Source: Luethyella okanaganae (lineage in GTDB: Bacteria > Actinomycetota > Actinomycetes > Actinomycetales > Microbacteriaceae). From it: DNA of 64,000 nucleotides. Below are positions 35,262 to 44,085 of this stretch, one piece after another (position 1 is the first letter of the stretch; each line of letters starts with the position of its first letter). Location of the stretch: contig NZ_JBHSTP010000001.1 in assembly GCF_042660285.1 (NCBI RefSeq), positions 1,302,001-1,366,000 on the forward strand, read 5' to 3'. The notes below the pieces were generated by a model that had not been told where the DNA came from, made no database searches, and saw only the letters and a program-made list of their open reading frames with translations. The position numbers and the translations under genes are program-made.

Positions 35262-36731
35262 CTATTCGGGTTGCGTGCTGTCGGTCTCCGCGAGGTCGGG
35301 GTGAGGGGGTGCTTGGTCGAAGCGGAGGATCTCGAAGGCCTTCCAGACTCTCCGCGCGTAAAGGAGCGTGATGATGAGTCCGGGGAACGTGGCGAGAGTC
35401 CATAGTCCCAGTAGTAGGTTCAGGGCACTGAAGACGGTGACGAACAGGGGTGAGTTATCAACGTCCAGGCTGGAGGAGACCATGTGCGGCCAGGCTCCAT
35501 TAAGGATGAGACCGGAGAGAGCCCAGGTGACGAGCGCCCACCACCGGAAGCCTTTCTTCGGGACAGCCCGGCCGAGTCTTTTGAGGAGCACGTACTTCTG
35601 TACCCACTCGATACAGGTTACGATCCCAGCAAGAGCTGCGAGAACGAAAATCGCCCAAACGCCTGCGAGAAACATCCAATCGAACGTCGCGAAAGAGATG
35701 TCAAGCGCGAAGAAGATTACGAGCGCGAGCATCAGTAGCAGAAGGGGTGCGCCAGCAAGCATCCAAAGTCTGTCGCTAAGACTCATCGCCGGGTTGCGGA
35801 TCCATCGGTAGATGTTCAAGAGAACATAGCCGATGAAGACAGCCATTAGTGCCGCGCCGATCCACCTGCCCACGCCCTCGGTCATGTCAATGCTCTGCGT
35901 CCAACGGGCAAGGTGACGTTGCCACTCAGCTAAGACGCCGGAGAGGCTCAGAATCATCACGATGAGCAGGACGAGCATGAGAACGACAGCGCTAAAAATG
36001 CCACGTAACGTCCACTGACGAGTCTCGCCGAATCGAGCTACCAGGATCGCTTTGTATAGCCCTAGGACAGCTACGACGATGCCGGCGATGGTAAAAACAA
36101 GAGCGATATTGCCGACCAGGCTTAGCCAGTCGAACGGAGAATCCTTCGGTGTCGTGGCACGAGTGATCGCCGCCCACAACAGTCCGACCACGACGCCGAT
36201 CAACGCGAGGACTCCACCGTGCTTCTGCAATCGCTTCCCGAGGAAGGGTAAAGCCCGTGGGAAGAACCACATGAAACCGACAAACGCGAACCGCGCCTGA
36301 CAGAGGAAGTTGCCGGCCACCCAAAGATAGCTCGCAAGTCGGATGCTCGACACGTTGGCGACAAGGCGGACCTGCCGTCTCACCGCAGTCATCTCGAGCT
36401 TGTCTCGAAGAGCAGTCAGCTCAGTATCAAGCTCGGCCCGATCTGAGGCGTTAGTCAACACCAAGACGACATCGAGGACAGAGCTTGCCAGCCCGTCGTC
36501 GCCGGAGGCACTGATGTCAGGGCCACTCATACGATCCGCGGCGATGAGATCCGATTGTGAACGTGGCCCAAGGCCGGCAAAGCGACGTTCGATCTCGCGA
36601 AGCGCAGCAGCGCGAGCCGTTACATCCCAACTACGTGGATAGACAACCGATGCCCCGAGGAGCAATAGCAGCAGCAACGTGGTCAGCGTCAACGCAACAA
36701 GCGGGAAAAAGAGCCAGTCTGATAAGTCCAC
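35262..36731 (-). CDS. Polytopic membrane protein of unknown function
   Basis: 489 residues, not recognised. One transmembrane helix lies at the N-terminus (DWLFFPLVALTLTTLLLLLL); a soluble stretch of about 110 residues with ALREIERRFAGLGPRSQSDL and a DVVLVLTNASDRAELDTEL segment follows; then 8-9 helices end with a charged tail (HPDLAETDSTQPE). Base composition is clearly less GC-rich than the neighbours, and the gene lies between two copies of an HTH remnant, both signs of transfer. The start is GTG 36731: a perfect TATGAT (complement of 36738-36743) lies 6 bases upstream. No alternative ATG fits. Confidence 0.7.
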   Translation of the reverse strand: MDLSDWLFFPLVALTLTTLLLLLLLGASVVYPRSWDVTARAAALREIERRFAGLGPRSQSDLIAADRMSGPDISASGDDGLASSVLDVVLVLTNASDRAELDTELTALRDKLEMTAVRRQVRLVANVSSIRLASYLWVAGNFLCQARFAFVGFMWFFPRALPFLGKRLQKHGGVLALIGVVVGLLWAAITRATTPKDSPFDWLSLVGNIALVFTIAGIVVAVLGLYKAILVARFGETRQWTLRGIFSAVVLMLVLLIVMILSLSGVLAEWQRHLARWTQSIDMTEGVGRWIGAALMAVFIGYVLLNIYRWIRNPAMSLSDRLWMLAGAPLLLLMLALVIFFALDISFATFDWMFLAGVWAIFVLAALAGIVTCIEWVQKYVLLKRLGRAVPKKGFRWWALVTWALSGLILNGAWPHMVSSSLDVDNSPLFVTVFSALNLLLGLWTLATFPGLIITLLYARRVWKAFEILRFDQAPPHPDLAETDSTQPE

Positions 36732-37366
36732 ACGCGCATCATAAATGGGAACGCCGACGGCGCAGAGGGCTGCGGCGCTGCGGCGCGGAGGCGACGGTAG
36801 TTCTTCGCCGTAGTCATCAATGGTGTCGTTTCCAGTACAAGATCCAGAACATCCAGTACAAAGACGGCTAAAGTCCACCGCGCAACGCCCGATGATGAGA
36901 TCCAGGGCGCGCCGATGGGCCGGGCGGCGTCCGAAGCCTTCTCGATGCTCCAGCAACTCGGCAACGTCTTCGATATCGCGCGATCGTCGGGCGCCCCTTG
37001 CGCGCTCATCCTCGCGCTGTCCAAGAACCGCTCGCCTCGATACCCAACGAGCGAGCAGAACGCCAGCAGCATCCACGGCAAAAGATAGGCCGCCTCCCAG
37101 TCGCAATGAGAACGCTGGAGCCGGGGACGCGGCCAAGCTGTTCGCGGAATGCCGTACCCACCGGGACTGTCTGATTAGCAATGAAGATGTTCTGACAGCT
37201 TCGGCTGGGGCTGACCTGCTGTTTAACTGGCACGGCGCGTGCTGTTGTCCTGACACCGACGCCCTGGCCGGGGTTCGCCGACTCGCTATGCCGCATCTGC
37301 AACCAAGCATTCTTCGACCGCAGCAACATCTACGAGATCGAGGAGGCAGACACCTCGCTGCCGACC
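36732..37366. other. Degenerate intergenic stretch
   Basis: No convincing gene. One frame on the + strand around 36860-37070 gives a protein-like segment (GRAASEAFSMLQQLGNVFDI, APCALILALSKNRSP) before stops accumulate, and another near 37100-37479 ends with FDALFDRALHADAPAYDA. I cannot assign either to a family; they look like gene debris. Confidence 0.4.
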
Positions 37367-37966
37367 ATGGTGAGCCCTTCGACGCGCTGTTCGATCGGGC
37401 TTTGCACGCCGATGCGCCGGCTTACGACGCAGCGGTGCAGCAGGGAAAGGGTGCCAAACTCGCTGATATCGAAGGTTGAACATCCAACATTTGTGGACCT
37501 CCGTGGGAGCTTCTCAAACCCCCGGAAGCCGCTCGGATCGCTGATCTCCCGTGTTCTACGGGGATCGTCGGTGCATCGGGCGCGTACGCGCGGCGCTCGG
37601 ATCACCGATCAGCGCGGTCCAGTCCGCGGAGATTCGCGTCAGTCTCAAACCCGTTTGAGCGTCTCCAATCGGGGCGAATTGGTCGCCGAGTACGCCGCTG
37701 GGGTACCGGTGAGGCAACTGGCAACACGGTTCAACGTGCACCGGGGCACAGTACGCGAGATCGCTCGGCAGGCGGGGTTGGCCGCACGCCGACCGGAGTT
37801 GTCCGACGTGATCCGCCAGGACGCCGCCCGGCTCTACGCCGCCGGTATGACTCTGGCGCAGGTCGCCACGCAGCTCGGGATCGAATCCGGTCACCTCCGC
37901 CCGCTATCACCCATCCTCGCCCGCACACAGACCCGTTCATCGTCCAGTCGGGCCGCTCGCGTATGA
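37367..37966 (+). CDS. Tandem helix-turn-helix protein, possibly degraded
   Basis: The open frame codes for 199 residues, but only the last about 110 look like a protein: two HTH repeats, RGELVAEYAAGVPVRQLATR (first) and RLYAAGMTLAQVATQLGI (second), linked by a short basic segment. This is the pattern of small actinobacterial recombinase-associated HTH proteins. The first about 90 codons show no family character, so the true start may be a TTG near 37655. The C-terminus after the second HTH also looks altered. Confidence 0.45.
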   Translation: MVSPSTRCSIGLCTPMRRLTTQRCSRERVPNSLISKVEHPTFVDLRGSFSNPRKPLGSLISRVLRGSSVHRARTRGARITDQRGPVRGDSRQSQTRLSVSNRGELVAEYAAGVPVRQLATRFNVHRGTVREIARQAGLAARRPELSDVIRQDAARLYAAGMTLAQVATQLGIESGHLRPLSPILARTQTRSSSSRAARV

Positions 37967-38442
37967 GCGCATGAAGGTCATCGCAGCTCGAGACGACTCG
38001 CCAGTCCTGTTCAGCGAGCTCGGCCAGGAGCCGGTCAAGGCCGGTAACGTGATCGCGCTGGCCGCGAACACGCCGTGCGGCAGTAAGCCCGAAGGGCACA
38101 TCACAATGATAACGGTCTATCACGATACCGACTATGTGCTGGATCAAGCGCGGTGCCAGTACGCCGGGCTCATCCGCCGTCGACACACTTCTGAAAGGAG
38201 ACGACGATGCATACGGCAACCCAGCCACGTAAGCCCCCGATGATGCAACCTTTCACGAACTGGAACCCCGTGGGGTCTGGGAGACCGTAAGAACTGTTCA
38301 GGATCCCACTCGCCAAGGACTTGACCCTCAGCGAAGAGTCACTCGAACAGATACGGGCGCGGAGAAGCCGGAGCGGGCGCGGAGAAGCCGGAGCGGGCTC
38401 GTCGGACGGCTTGGCTGCTCGGTCGAGTCTACGGAGGCGCAC
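37967..38442. other. Intergenic debris, no intact gene
   Basis: A frame from 37971 contains IALAANTPCGSKPEG and MITVYHDTDYVLDQARCQY, reminiscent of the end of an NTF2/SnoaL-like protein. AAGGAG at 38195-38200 precedes a 27-codon frame (38207-38290, MMQPFTNWNPVGSGRP) whose coding character continues past its TAA stop (ELFRIPLAKDLTLSEE). Both look like inactivated genes; the families are not certain. Confidence 0.4.
38355..38394. repeat. 20-bp tandem duplication
   Basis: GGGCGCGGAGAAGCCGGAGC occurs twice in tandem (38355-38374 and 38375-38394). Confidence 0.85.
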
Positions 38443-38832
38443 CTACGCGGGCCGAGTGCCTGAGAGATCGCAGCGCTTGGTCTCAGATCTCAGGTCCGCG
38501 AGCACCTCGTGAAGTTCTACAATCCGACGTTCGGCGTCCGCGATGAGATAGTCGGTCAGCCGCTGCCAGTCCTCCGGTGTCGGCTCATCAGGGACGCCCT
38601 CAAGCACCTCGGCGATCTCTTGGACTGACAACCCGACGCGTTGGGCCACTCTGGCCACACGAACCACGCAGGGCACCCATGCCTGGTACCGGCGCTGGTT
38701 ACCGGAGGTGCGTTGTGACTCGATGAGCCCTCGCCGCTCATAGAACCGGATCGCCGAGGTTGCGGTTCCGCTGAGTTCGGCGACCTCACCGACGGTGAGC
38801 AACTCGGAGGCACGGGTGATAGTGAGGGCCAC
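38443..38832 (-). CDS. SoxR-like MerR regulator lacking the Fe-S cysteines
   Basis: 129 residues: TVGEVAELSGTATSAIRFYE, TSGNQRRYQAW, then the dimerisation helix. It is a paralogue of the SoxR-type protein at 49.3 kb, but where that has CxxCxC-n5-C this ends in ETKRCDLSGTRPA with a single Cys, so it cannot hold the [2Fe-2S] cluster. I start at GTG 38832: -35 TTGAAC and -10 CATGCT (17-base spacer) end 6 bases upstream on this strand. An in-frame TTG at 38856 lies inside the shared promoter. Divergent from, and probably controlling, the DHA2 exporter. Confidence 0.82.
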   Translation of the reverse strand: MALTITRASELLTVGEVAELSGTATSAIRFYERRGLIESQRTSGNQRRYQAWVPCVVRVARVAQRVGLSVQEIAEVLEGVPDEPTPEDWQRLTDYLIADAERRIVELHEVLADLRSETKRCDLSGTRPA

Positions 38833-38838
38833 GCATCC

Positions 38839-38877
38839 AGCATGACTTGACTTCAACTAATGTTCAAGTCTTAGCGT
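38839..38877. promoter_or_regulatory. Divergent MerR-type promoter pair
   Basis: Rightward: -35 TTGACT (38847-38852), 19-base spacer, -10 TAGCGT (38872-38877) for the exporter. Leftward: TTGAAC (complement of 38862-38867), 17 bases, CATGCT (complement of 38839-38844) for the regulator. The arms ACTTGA (38845-38850) and TCAAGT (38864-38869) form the likely operator over both. Confidence 0.72.
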
Positions 38878-38979
38878 CGACTACATGAGACAAAAGTACC
38901 CACCCGATAGCAGCCGCGACGACCCCGCGCGGATAGCTGACGCCTCCCGCACTGCCCACCCCCTGCGCAGGAGGTTGGC

Positions 38980-40671
38980 ATGAACACGCGCCAGCGTCTG
39001 GCTTTGACAACACTGCTGCTGCCTGTAGTCATCGTGTCGATGGATCTCACGGTGCTGTACCTCGCGGTGCCTGCACTCAGCGAAGACCTGCGTCCGACCG
39101 GTTCGCAGCTGCTGTGGATCATGGACGTCTACGGGTTCGTCCTTGCGGCGCTGCTGATTCCAGCGGGCAGGATCGGCGATCGCATCGGTCGCCGCCGCCT
39201 CCTCGTGGTCGGAGCAGTGTTGTTCGGGCTTGCCTCGGTGGCTGCGGCGTTCTCGACGTCGGCCGAGTGGCTGATCTTCGCCCGAGCCACGATGGGCGTC
39301 GGCGGCGCCACCCTCATGCCGTCAACCCTCGCGCTGATCAGGACGACGTTCACCGATGAGCGGCAGCGCGCCCGAGCAATCGGCCTGTGGACGGCGGCGT
39401 TCGCTGCGGGCGGCGCGCTGGGGCCGGTGGTTGCGGGTGGACTTCTGGCGTTCTTCCCCTGGGGTTCAGCATTCATCATCAACGCCCCCGCCGTGGTTCT
39501 CCTGCTGGTCGGGTTACGACTGTGGGTATCGGAGTCTCGCGCCGACACAACAGCACCGTTGCCCCTTGTCGGCGCTCTGATCGGTCTCACCCTCGTCCTC
39601 TCGGCCATGGCGTTGCTGAAGCAGTCCACCTCCGGTGTCTGGGGCATGATCGAGTGGCTACTGCTAGCCGTCACGCTCGCCGCCGGTGCCGGGTTCTTGT
39701 GGCACCAGCGCCGTGCACGGCACCCGTTAATCGACCGCGAGCTGATCCGCGTGCCCGGTGTTCGGCTCGGACTGCTGGTCGTCGCGGTCGGGATGTTCGC
39801 TCTCACCGGCCCGAGTATGTCTCTGGCCCAGTACCTGCAACTCGTGCTCGGACTCTCGCCGCTGCTGGCGTCGCTAGCGATGATCCCGATGGCCGTTTTC
39901 GGCATCGGCGGCGCGATTCTGGCGAGCATCCTCATCGCTCAGCTGTCGAAACCGCGCGTCATCGTCCTCGGGCTGGTCGCCGCCAGTATCGGTCTGTTCG
40001 GCATCGCACTAGCCACCCCCACGCAGTCACTCGTACTCGTACTATCCGGCGGGGTCGTGCTGAGCATCGGCGTCACCGCATTCCTCTCCCTCGCTACCGA
40101 CCTCACAGTCGCCGCAGCGCCTTCCGACCACGCAGGCTCAACCTCGGCATTGTCGGAGACAGGCTCCGAACTCGGCGCTGCACTGAGCATCGCCATACTC
40201 GGATCCGCCGCGTCAGTCGTCTACCGCAGCACACTTTCGTTGCCGTTAGGTCTCGACGCCGCCGATGCCGAGCAGGCGGGGCAGTCCCTCCACAATGCCG
40301 TCGCGACCGCAGACACACTGCCCACAGAGATGAGCGGCACGCTACTTGAGGCGGCTCAGTCCGCATTCAACGCCGGACAATCGGCCATAACCACGGGGGC
40401 CGCATTCCTGCTCCTTGCGCTTGCTTGCGTCGTGATGGCCACCACCAGGGGCCGAGTGCCCAGCAACGAGGCTGACGTGGATACTGCCGATCTCACGGTT
40501 CCCCTTGCCCGGCAATGCTCGGTGACGGTGGAGGTACCCGAGCGTGACGACAACGGCCGGGCGCTGATACCCATGCAGGCAAAGCCACCCCGCGTCGCGT
40601 TCCGAAGAACGCGAACGGCCGCTATGAGGCTGTTCCAGTTCCAGCGCGGCCGGTTGGATGGCTGGCTCTGA
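38980..40671 (+). CDS. MFS transporter, DHA2 (QacA/SmvA-like)
   Basis: 563 residues, 14 transmembrane helices: N-terminal MDLTVLYLAVPALSEDL, motif A GRIGDRIGRRRLLVVG, and ALSETGSELGAALSIAILGS near the end, as in quaternary-amine and dye exporters. AGGAGG precedes ATG 38980. The last about 75 residues (after VVMATTRGRVPS) have no transmembrane character and overlap the convergent TetR gene by 50 bases, so the original stop may have been lost. The pair with the MerR gene parallels the exporter-SoxR operon at 47.7-49.7 kb. Confidence 0.86.
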   Translation: MNTRQRLALTTLLLPVVIVSMDLTVLYLAVPALSEDLRPTGSQLLWIMDVYGFVLAALLIPAGRIGDRIGRRRLLVVGAVLFGLASVAAAFSTSAEWLIFARATMGVGGATLMPSTLALIRTTFTDERQRARAIGLWTAAFAAGGALGPVVAGGLLAFFPWGSAFIINAPAVVLLLVGLRLWVSESRADTTAPLPLVGALIGLTLVLSAMALLKQSTSGVWGMIEWLLLAVTLAAGAGFLWHQRRARHPLIDRELIRVPGVRLGLLVVAVGMFALTGPSMSLAQYLQLVLGLSPLLASLAMIPMAVFGIGGAILASILIAQLSKPRVIVLGLVAASIGLFGIALATPTQSLVLVLSGGVVLSIGVTAFLSLATDLTVAAAPSDHAGSTSALSETGSELGAALSIAILGSAASVVYRSTLSLPLGLDAADAEQAGQSLHNAVATADTLPTEMSGTLLEAAQSAFNAGQSAITTGAAFLLLALACVVMATTRGRVPSNEADVDTADLTVPLARQCSVTVEVPERDDNGRALIPMQAKPPRVAFRRTRTAAMRLFQFQRGRLDGWL

Positions 40672-41278
40672 TCCCGTTGACGACGACGTTGAGCGCAGTG
40701 TGCAGGGCGGTGCCGAGTTCAGGCCTAGGCTCAGACAATTCCAGCCACCGAGTGATCGCGCCGATGCAGGCGTCAAACAGCGCTAGCGCGGCAGCGCGTG
40801 CATCGAGGTGTGCCTCGAACTCGCCGGCGGCCTGGCCCGACTCGATCACAGTGCAGAACACATCGGCCACCGCGGCGCCTTTCCCGTACGCGTCGGACAT
40901 CCGTCGCCACGCATCGAGCATTGCGCGTGCCTCGTGCGCGTCGCCCTCATAGATGCGGGACAAGGCGTCGGTGACGCGAATTAGTCTGGCGACGGCGCGT
41001 CCCTGGGTGTCCGCGACCTCGTCGAGCAGAGCGAAAAGCCACGCCCGGCGACGGTCGAAGTAGGCGACCAAGAGCTGCTGCTTCTCGCCGAAGTGGTTGA
41101 AGATCGTGGCTCGCGCGACATCCGCACGCGCCGCAATGTCGTCCATCGTGGCGGCATCGAAGCCTTGTTCGGCAAAGCATGCGGCTGCCGCATCGACGAT
41201 CCGCTCGCGCATCTCGACCTGACGGCGCTCACGCCGGCCAAGCAGTACATCATTATTAGACTCTGAGTCTAAGATCAT
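40622..41278 (-). CDS. TetR family regulator
   Basis: 218 residues with HTH DAATMDDIAARADVARATIF followed by NHFGEKQQLLVAYFDRR and an all-helical ligand domain. Divergent from a PhzF-like gene; the gap carries two operator copies, the first lying inside the first codons as written. If a TATGAT (complement of 41274-41279) is the -10 box, translation may begin further in. The likely target is the phzF gene and itself. Confidence 0.85.
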   Translation of the reverse strand: MILDSESNNDVLLGRRERRQVEMRERIVDAAAACFAEQGFDAATMDDIAARADVARATIFNHFGEKQQLLVAYFDRRRAWLFALLDEVADTQGRAVARLIRVTDALSRIYEGDAHEARAMLDAWRRMSDAYGKGAAVADVFCTVIESGQAAGEFEAHLDARAAALALFDACIGAITRWLELSEPRPELGTALHTALNVVVNGIRASHPTGRAGTGTAS

Positions 41279-41290
41279 ACTCTGAGTCTA
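41257..41290. promoter_or_regulatory. Two operator copies for the divergent TetR
   Basis: TAGACTC-T-GAGTCTA (41257-41271) is a perfect dyad; a second ACTC-T-GAGTCTA copy is centred 19 bases further at 41283. Both lie between the TetR and PhzF starts. Confidence 0.72.
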
Positions 41291-41308
41291 ACTACGATGG
41301 AGGCAGCC

Positions 41309-42196
41309 GTGAAACAGCACAAATCAACCACGACTCGATACGACTCGCGAGTCCTTCGGTACGCAGCCTTCACCGACCGGCCTGACGGAGGCAACCCGGC
41401 CGGTGTCGTTCTTGACGCATCGGGCGCCGACGGGGATCAGATGCTCCAGATCGCCCAGGCCGTCGGGTATTCCGAAACGGCATTCCTGACAGTGCGAAGC
41501 GGCACCCCGAGTGACTACGACGTGCGCTACTTCAGCCCCGAGGCCGAGGTCCCGTTCTGTGGCCACGCGACGATCGCCAGCGCTGTCGCACTCGCCGAGC
41601 TCGACGGCACCGGCGAGCTCACATTCCACACCGCCGCCGGCACGGTGCCCGTATCCACACACACAGACTCCACCGGGCGGATCACCGCCTCGTTACGTAG
41701 CGTCACCCCCCGAGTGGAGCCCGTAAGCGCCGGGGATCTCGACGAGGCGCTCGCTGCGCTCGGTTGGCGGCACACGGAACTTGATCAAAAGCTGCCACCG
41801 AGGTTCGCATCAGCCGGCGCTCGCCACCTGATCATCGCCGCACGCACGAGAGGTCGTCTGGCGGAGCTGGACTACGACTTCGAGCGCCTGAAAGCGTTCA
41901 TGCTGGAGCGCGATCTCACGACGATCGACCTCGTTTGGCGCGAACACGACCTCCTTTACCACGCACGAAACCCGTTTCCGGTCGGGGGCGTGTACGAAGA
42001 TCCAGCCACCGGTGCTGCCGCAGCCGCCTTCGGCGCGTACCTGCGTGAACTCGATCTGGTCCGGCCACCGGTCACCGTCGCGATACACCAAGGAGACGAC
42101 ATGGGCCGCCCTAGCAAGATCCTCGTCGACATCACAGCCAACCACCGGGCAATCACCGTCAGCGGAACCGCGATCGCGATCAGTGATCCCGACTAA
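41309..42196 (+). CDS. PhzF family isomerase/epimerase
   Basis: 295 residues of the PhzF/diaminopimelate-epimerase fold: AAFTDRPDGGNPAGVVLDA at the N-terminus with the catalytic acid in QAVGYSETAFL (Glu), VPFCGHATIASAVAL, and GVYEDPATGAAAAAFGAYL near the C-terminus. The true substrate is unknown; few family members make phenazines. GTG 41309 follows GGAGG by 5-6 bases; ATG 41297 would place that ribosome binding site inside the gene. Confidence 0.86.
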   Translation: MKQHKSTTTRYDSRVLRYAAFTDRPDGGNPAGVVLDASGADGDQMLQIAQAVGYSETAFLTVRSGTPSDYDVRYFSPEAEVPFCGHATIASAVALAELDGTGELTFHTAAGTVPVSTHTDSTGRITASLRSVTPRVEPVSAGDLDEALAALGWRHTELDQKLPPRFASAGARHLIIAARTRGRLAELDYDFERLKAFMLERDLTTIDLVWREHDLLYHARNPFPVGGVYEDPATGAAAAAFGAYLRELDLVRPPVTVAIHQGDDMGRPSKILVDITANHRAITVSGTAIAISDPD

Positions 42197-42403
42197 ACGG
42201 ACCTACCTCCAGAGCACGGCACAGCGTTGGTGGACGTCAGCTGAGGCTTCGGCCAGTCCCAGACTCCCGGCCGCTAGCTATGGAAGAGGTTTGAGGAATC
42301 GCGTGCCGGGCCGGCGGGTTCTCGCCTTTTCGTGCAGATCGGATCAGGGTGATCACTGCCTCGTTGAGCCCGGCCTCGAACTCAGCCATGCACGGTGGCT
42401 GGC

Positions 42404-43249
42404 TCAGTGCATTCCGCGGCCGACCCCTTCCCAGGTTCGCGCCTCGGAGAGGTGGTTGCTCAGCTTGGTCTTGATGGCGTCGACGGCGTCATCGCCGAGG
42501 GCCAGACGCAGCGGAGGGCTGCCGCTCGTGACGGCGTCGATGATCGCGGCTGCCGCCTTGTCGGGGTGGCCCAGCAGTGCCGGGTCCATGGACGCAAACG
42601 CCTGCGCCGCCCGCCCGACGCTGTCCGCATAGTCCGGCAGTGCGGGAGGTGTCACGTGAAGAGCGCCGCCGAATCCTGTGCCGAAGTCGCCTGGTTCAAC
42701 GATGGTCACCCCGATCCCGAGGTGCGCCACCTCTTGAGAAAGCACCTCGGCGAAGCCCTCCACAGCGAACTTTGTCGCCGCGTACGACGCCAGCCCTGGG
42801 GCAGCCGGCGCGATACCGGCCAAGGAGGAGAACTGCACCAGGTGCCCACGATGTTGCTTCCTCAGGATCGGAAGCACTGCCCGGATCACGTTCAAGGAAC
42901 CGAAGACGTTGACCTCGAACAGATCCCGCACCTCGGTGTCCGGTGTCTCCTCCAACGAGCCGAACGAGCCTCGCCCGGCGCTGTTGACGACAACATCCAG
43001 GCCACCGAACTGTGCCACCGCCTGGTCGACCCCGCGCCGCACCTCTTCCGGGCGAGTGACGTCGAGCTGCGGAAAGCACACACGCTCCTGCCCGGCCTCT
43101 CGCAGCGCGACAACCACCGGGTCCTCGACCGACCGGACGGCCGCCGCGACCCGGCCGCCACGTGCGAGCACCGCCCTGCTCAGTGCCAGTCCGAATCCGG
43201 AACCCGCTCCCGTGATGAACCACACCTGGTCACTGACTGCCTCGGTCAT
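42404..43249 (-). CDS. SDR family oxidoreductase
   Basis: 281 residues, classical short-chain dehydrogenase: cofactor motif TGAGSGFG, NSAG, catalytic Ser in LVQFSSLAGIAP, and Tyr/Lys in SYAATKFAVEG. Arg residues after beta-2 (VRSVED) suggest NADP(H). GGAGG precedes ATG 43249. Divergent from a TetR gene with a perfect palindrome between. The substrate is unknown. Confidence 0.88.
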   Translation of the reverse strand: MTEAVSDQVWFITGAGSGFGLALSRAVLARGGRVAAAVRSVEDPVVVALREAGQERVCFPQLDVTRPEEVRRGVDQAVAQFGGLDVVVNSAGRGSFGSLEETPDTEVRDLFEVNVFGSLNVIRAVLPILRKQHRGHLVQFSSLAGIAPAAPGLASYAATKFAVEGFAEVLSQEVAHLGIGVTIVEPGDFGTGFGGALHVTPPALPDYADSVGRAAQAFASMDPALLGHPDKAAAAIIDAVTSGSPPLRLALGDDAVDAIKTKLSNHLSEARTWEGVGRGMH

Positions 43250-43269
43250 GAAAACCTCCTCCAACGTTT

Positions 43270-43291
43270 CGATACTGATCGATCAGTATCG
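43270..43291. promoter_or_regulatory. 22-bp perfect palindrome (TetR operator)
   Basis: CGATACTGATC followed directly by its reverse complement, midway between the SDR start (43249) and the TetR start (43312). It should bind the TetR dimer and control both genes. Confidence 0.8.
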
Positions 43292-43311
43292 TAATTGATA
43301 GAGTAGTCGTC

Positions 43312-43905
43312 ATGCACACGGATGAAAACCCGCGGACCGGACGGCCGCGCAGCGAACGGGCGCGCCGCGCCGTGCTCCAAGCAGCTCGTGAGCTCTTGAC
43401 GGACGAGGGGCTACCCGGGCTCACTGTCGACGAGATCGCCGCCCACGCCGGAGTCAGCAAGAACACGATCTACCGATGGTGGCCCAACAAGGCAGCGGTC
43501 CTGATGGACGCCTTCACCGAAGCGACCAGTGACAAACTCGCGGCCCCCGCCACCGGCACGGCCATCCAGCGATTCCGCACCCAAGTGCACCGTGTAGCGG
43601 AACTCATGAACGAGCCCGCCGCACGCAGGCCCTTCATCGCGCTCGTCGCAGCAAGCCAGCACGACCTCGAGCTCGCGACTGCGCTGCGAGACCGATTTGT
43701 CGCCGATCGACGAGCTGCCGCCACGAGGCTCCTCGAGCAAGTAGCCCGAGAGCAGCCGCACCGGCAAAACGTCGAACCCGGGATCCTGATCGACCTCGTC
43801 TACGGAGCGCTCTACTACCGGCTGCTGATCACCGGCGAGCACCTCGACGCCGCGTACGTCGATCACCTCCTCGACGCAACGCTCGGCCACGGCACCGATG
43901 GTTGA
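43312..43905 (+). CDS. TetR family regulator
   Basis: 197 residues: basic N-terminus RTGRPRSERARRAVL, HTH LTVDEIAAHAGVSKNTIYRW, and a TetR_C helical domain. TAGAGT at 43299-43304 is 7 bases before ATG, a leaderless layout just downstream of the palindrome, so autoregulation is likely along with repression of the SDR gene. Confidence 0.88.
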   Translation: MHTDENPRTGRPRSERARRAVLQAARELLTDEGLPGLTVDEIAAHAGVSKNTIYRWWPNKAAVLMDAFTEATSDKLAAPATGTAIQRFRTQVHRVAELMNEPAARRPFIALVAASQHDLELATALRDRFVADRRAAATRLLEQVAREQPHRQNVEPGILIDLVYGALYYRLLITGEHLDAAYVDHLLDATLGHGTDG

Positions 43906-44085
43906 CGATCACGGACAGGTCCCGGCACCGCTGTCATCAAATCCGCCCCTGTCCATGGACTGCGCCCGCCGCCGACAAAGCCGCGAACAGGTGCTCTCGT
44001 CAATATCGACGCTGGCACTTGCCGGGTCGGTTGGGCCGGCCGCGGCCATGCATGCCGCTCCGAGTCTTCCGCGAATGCGCTGGTG

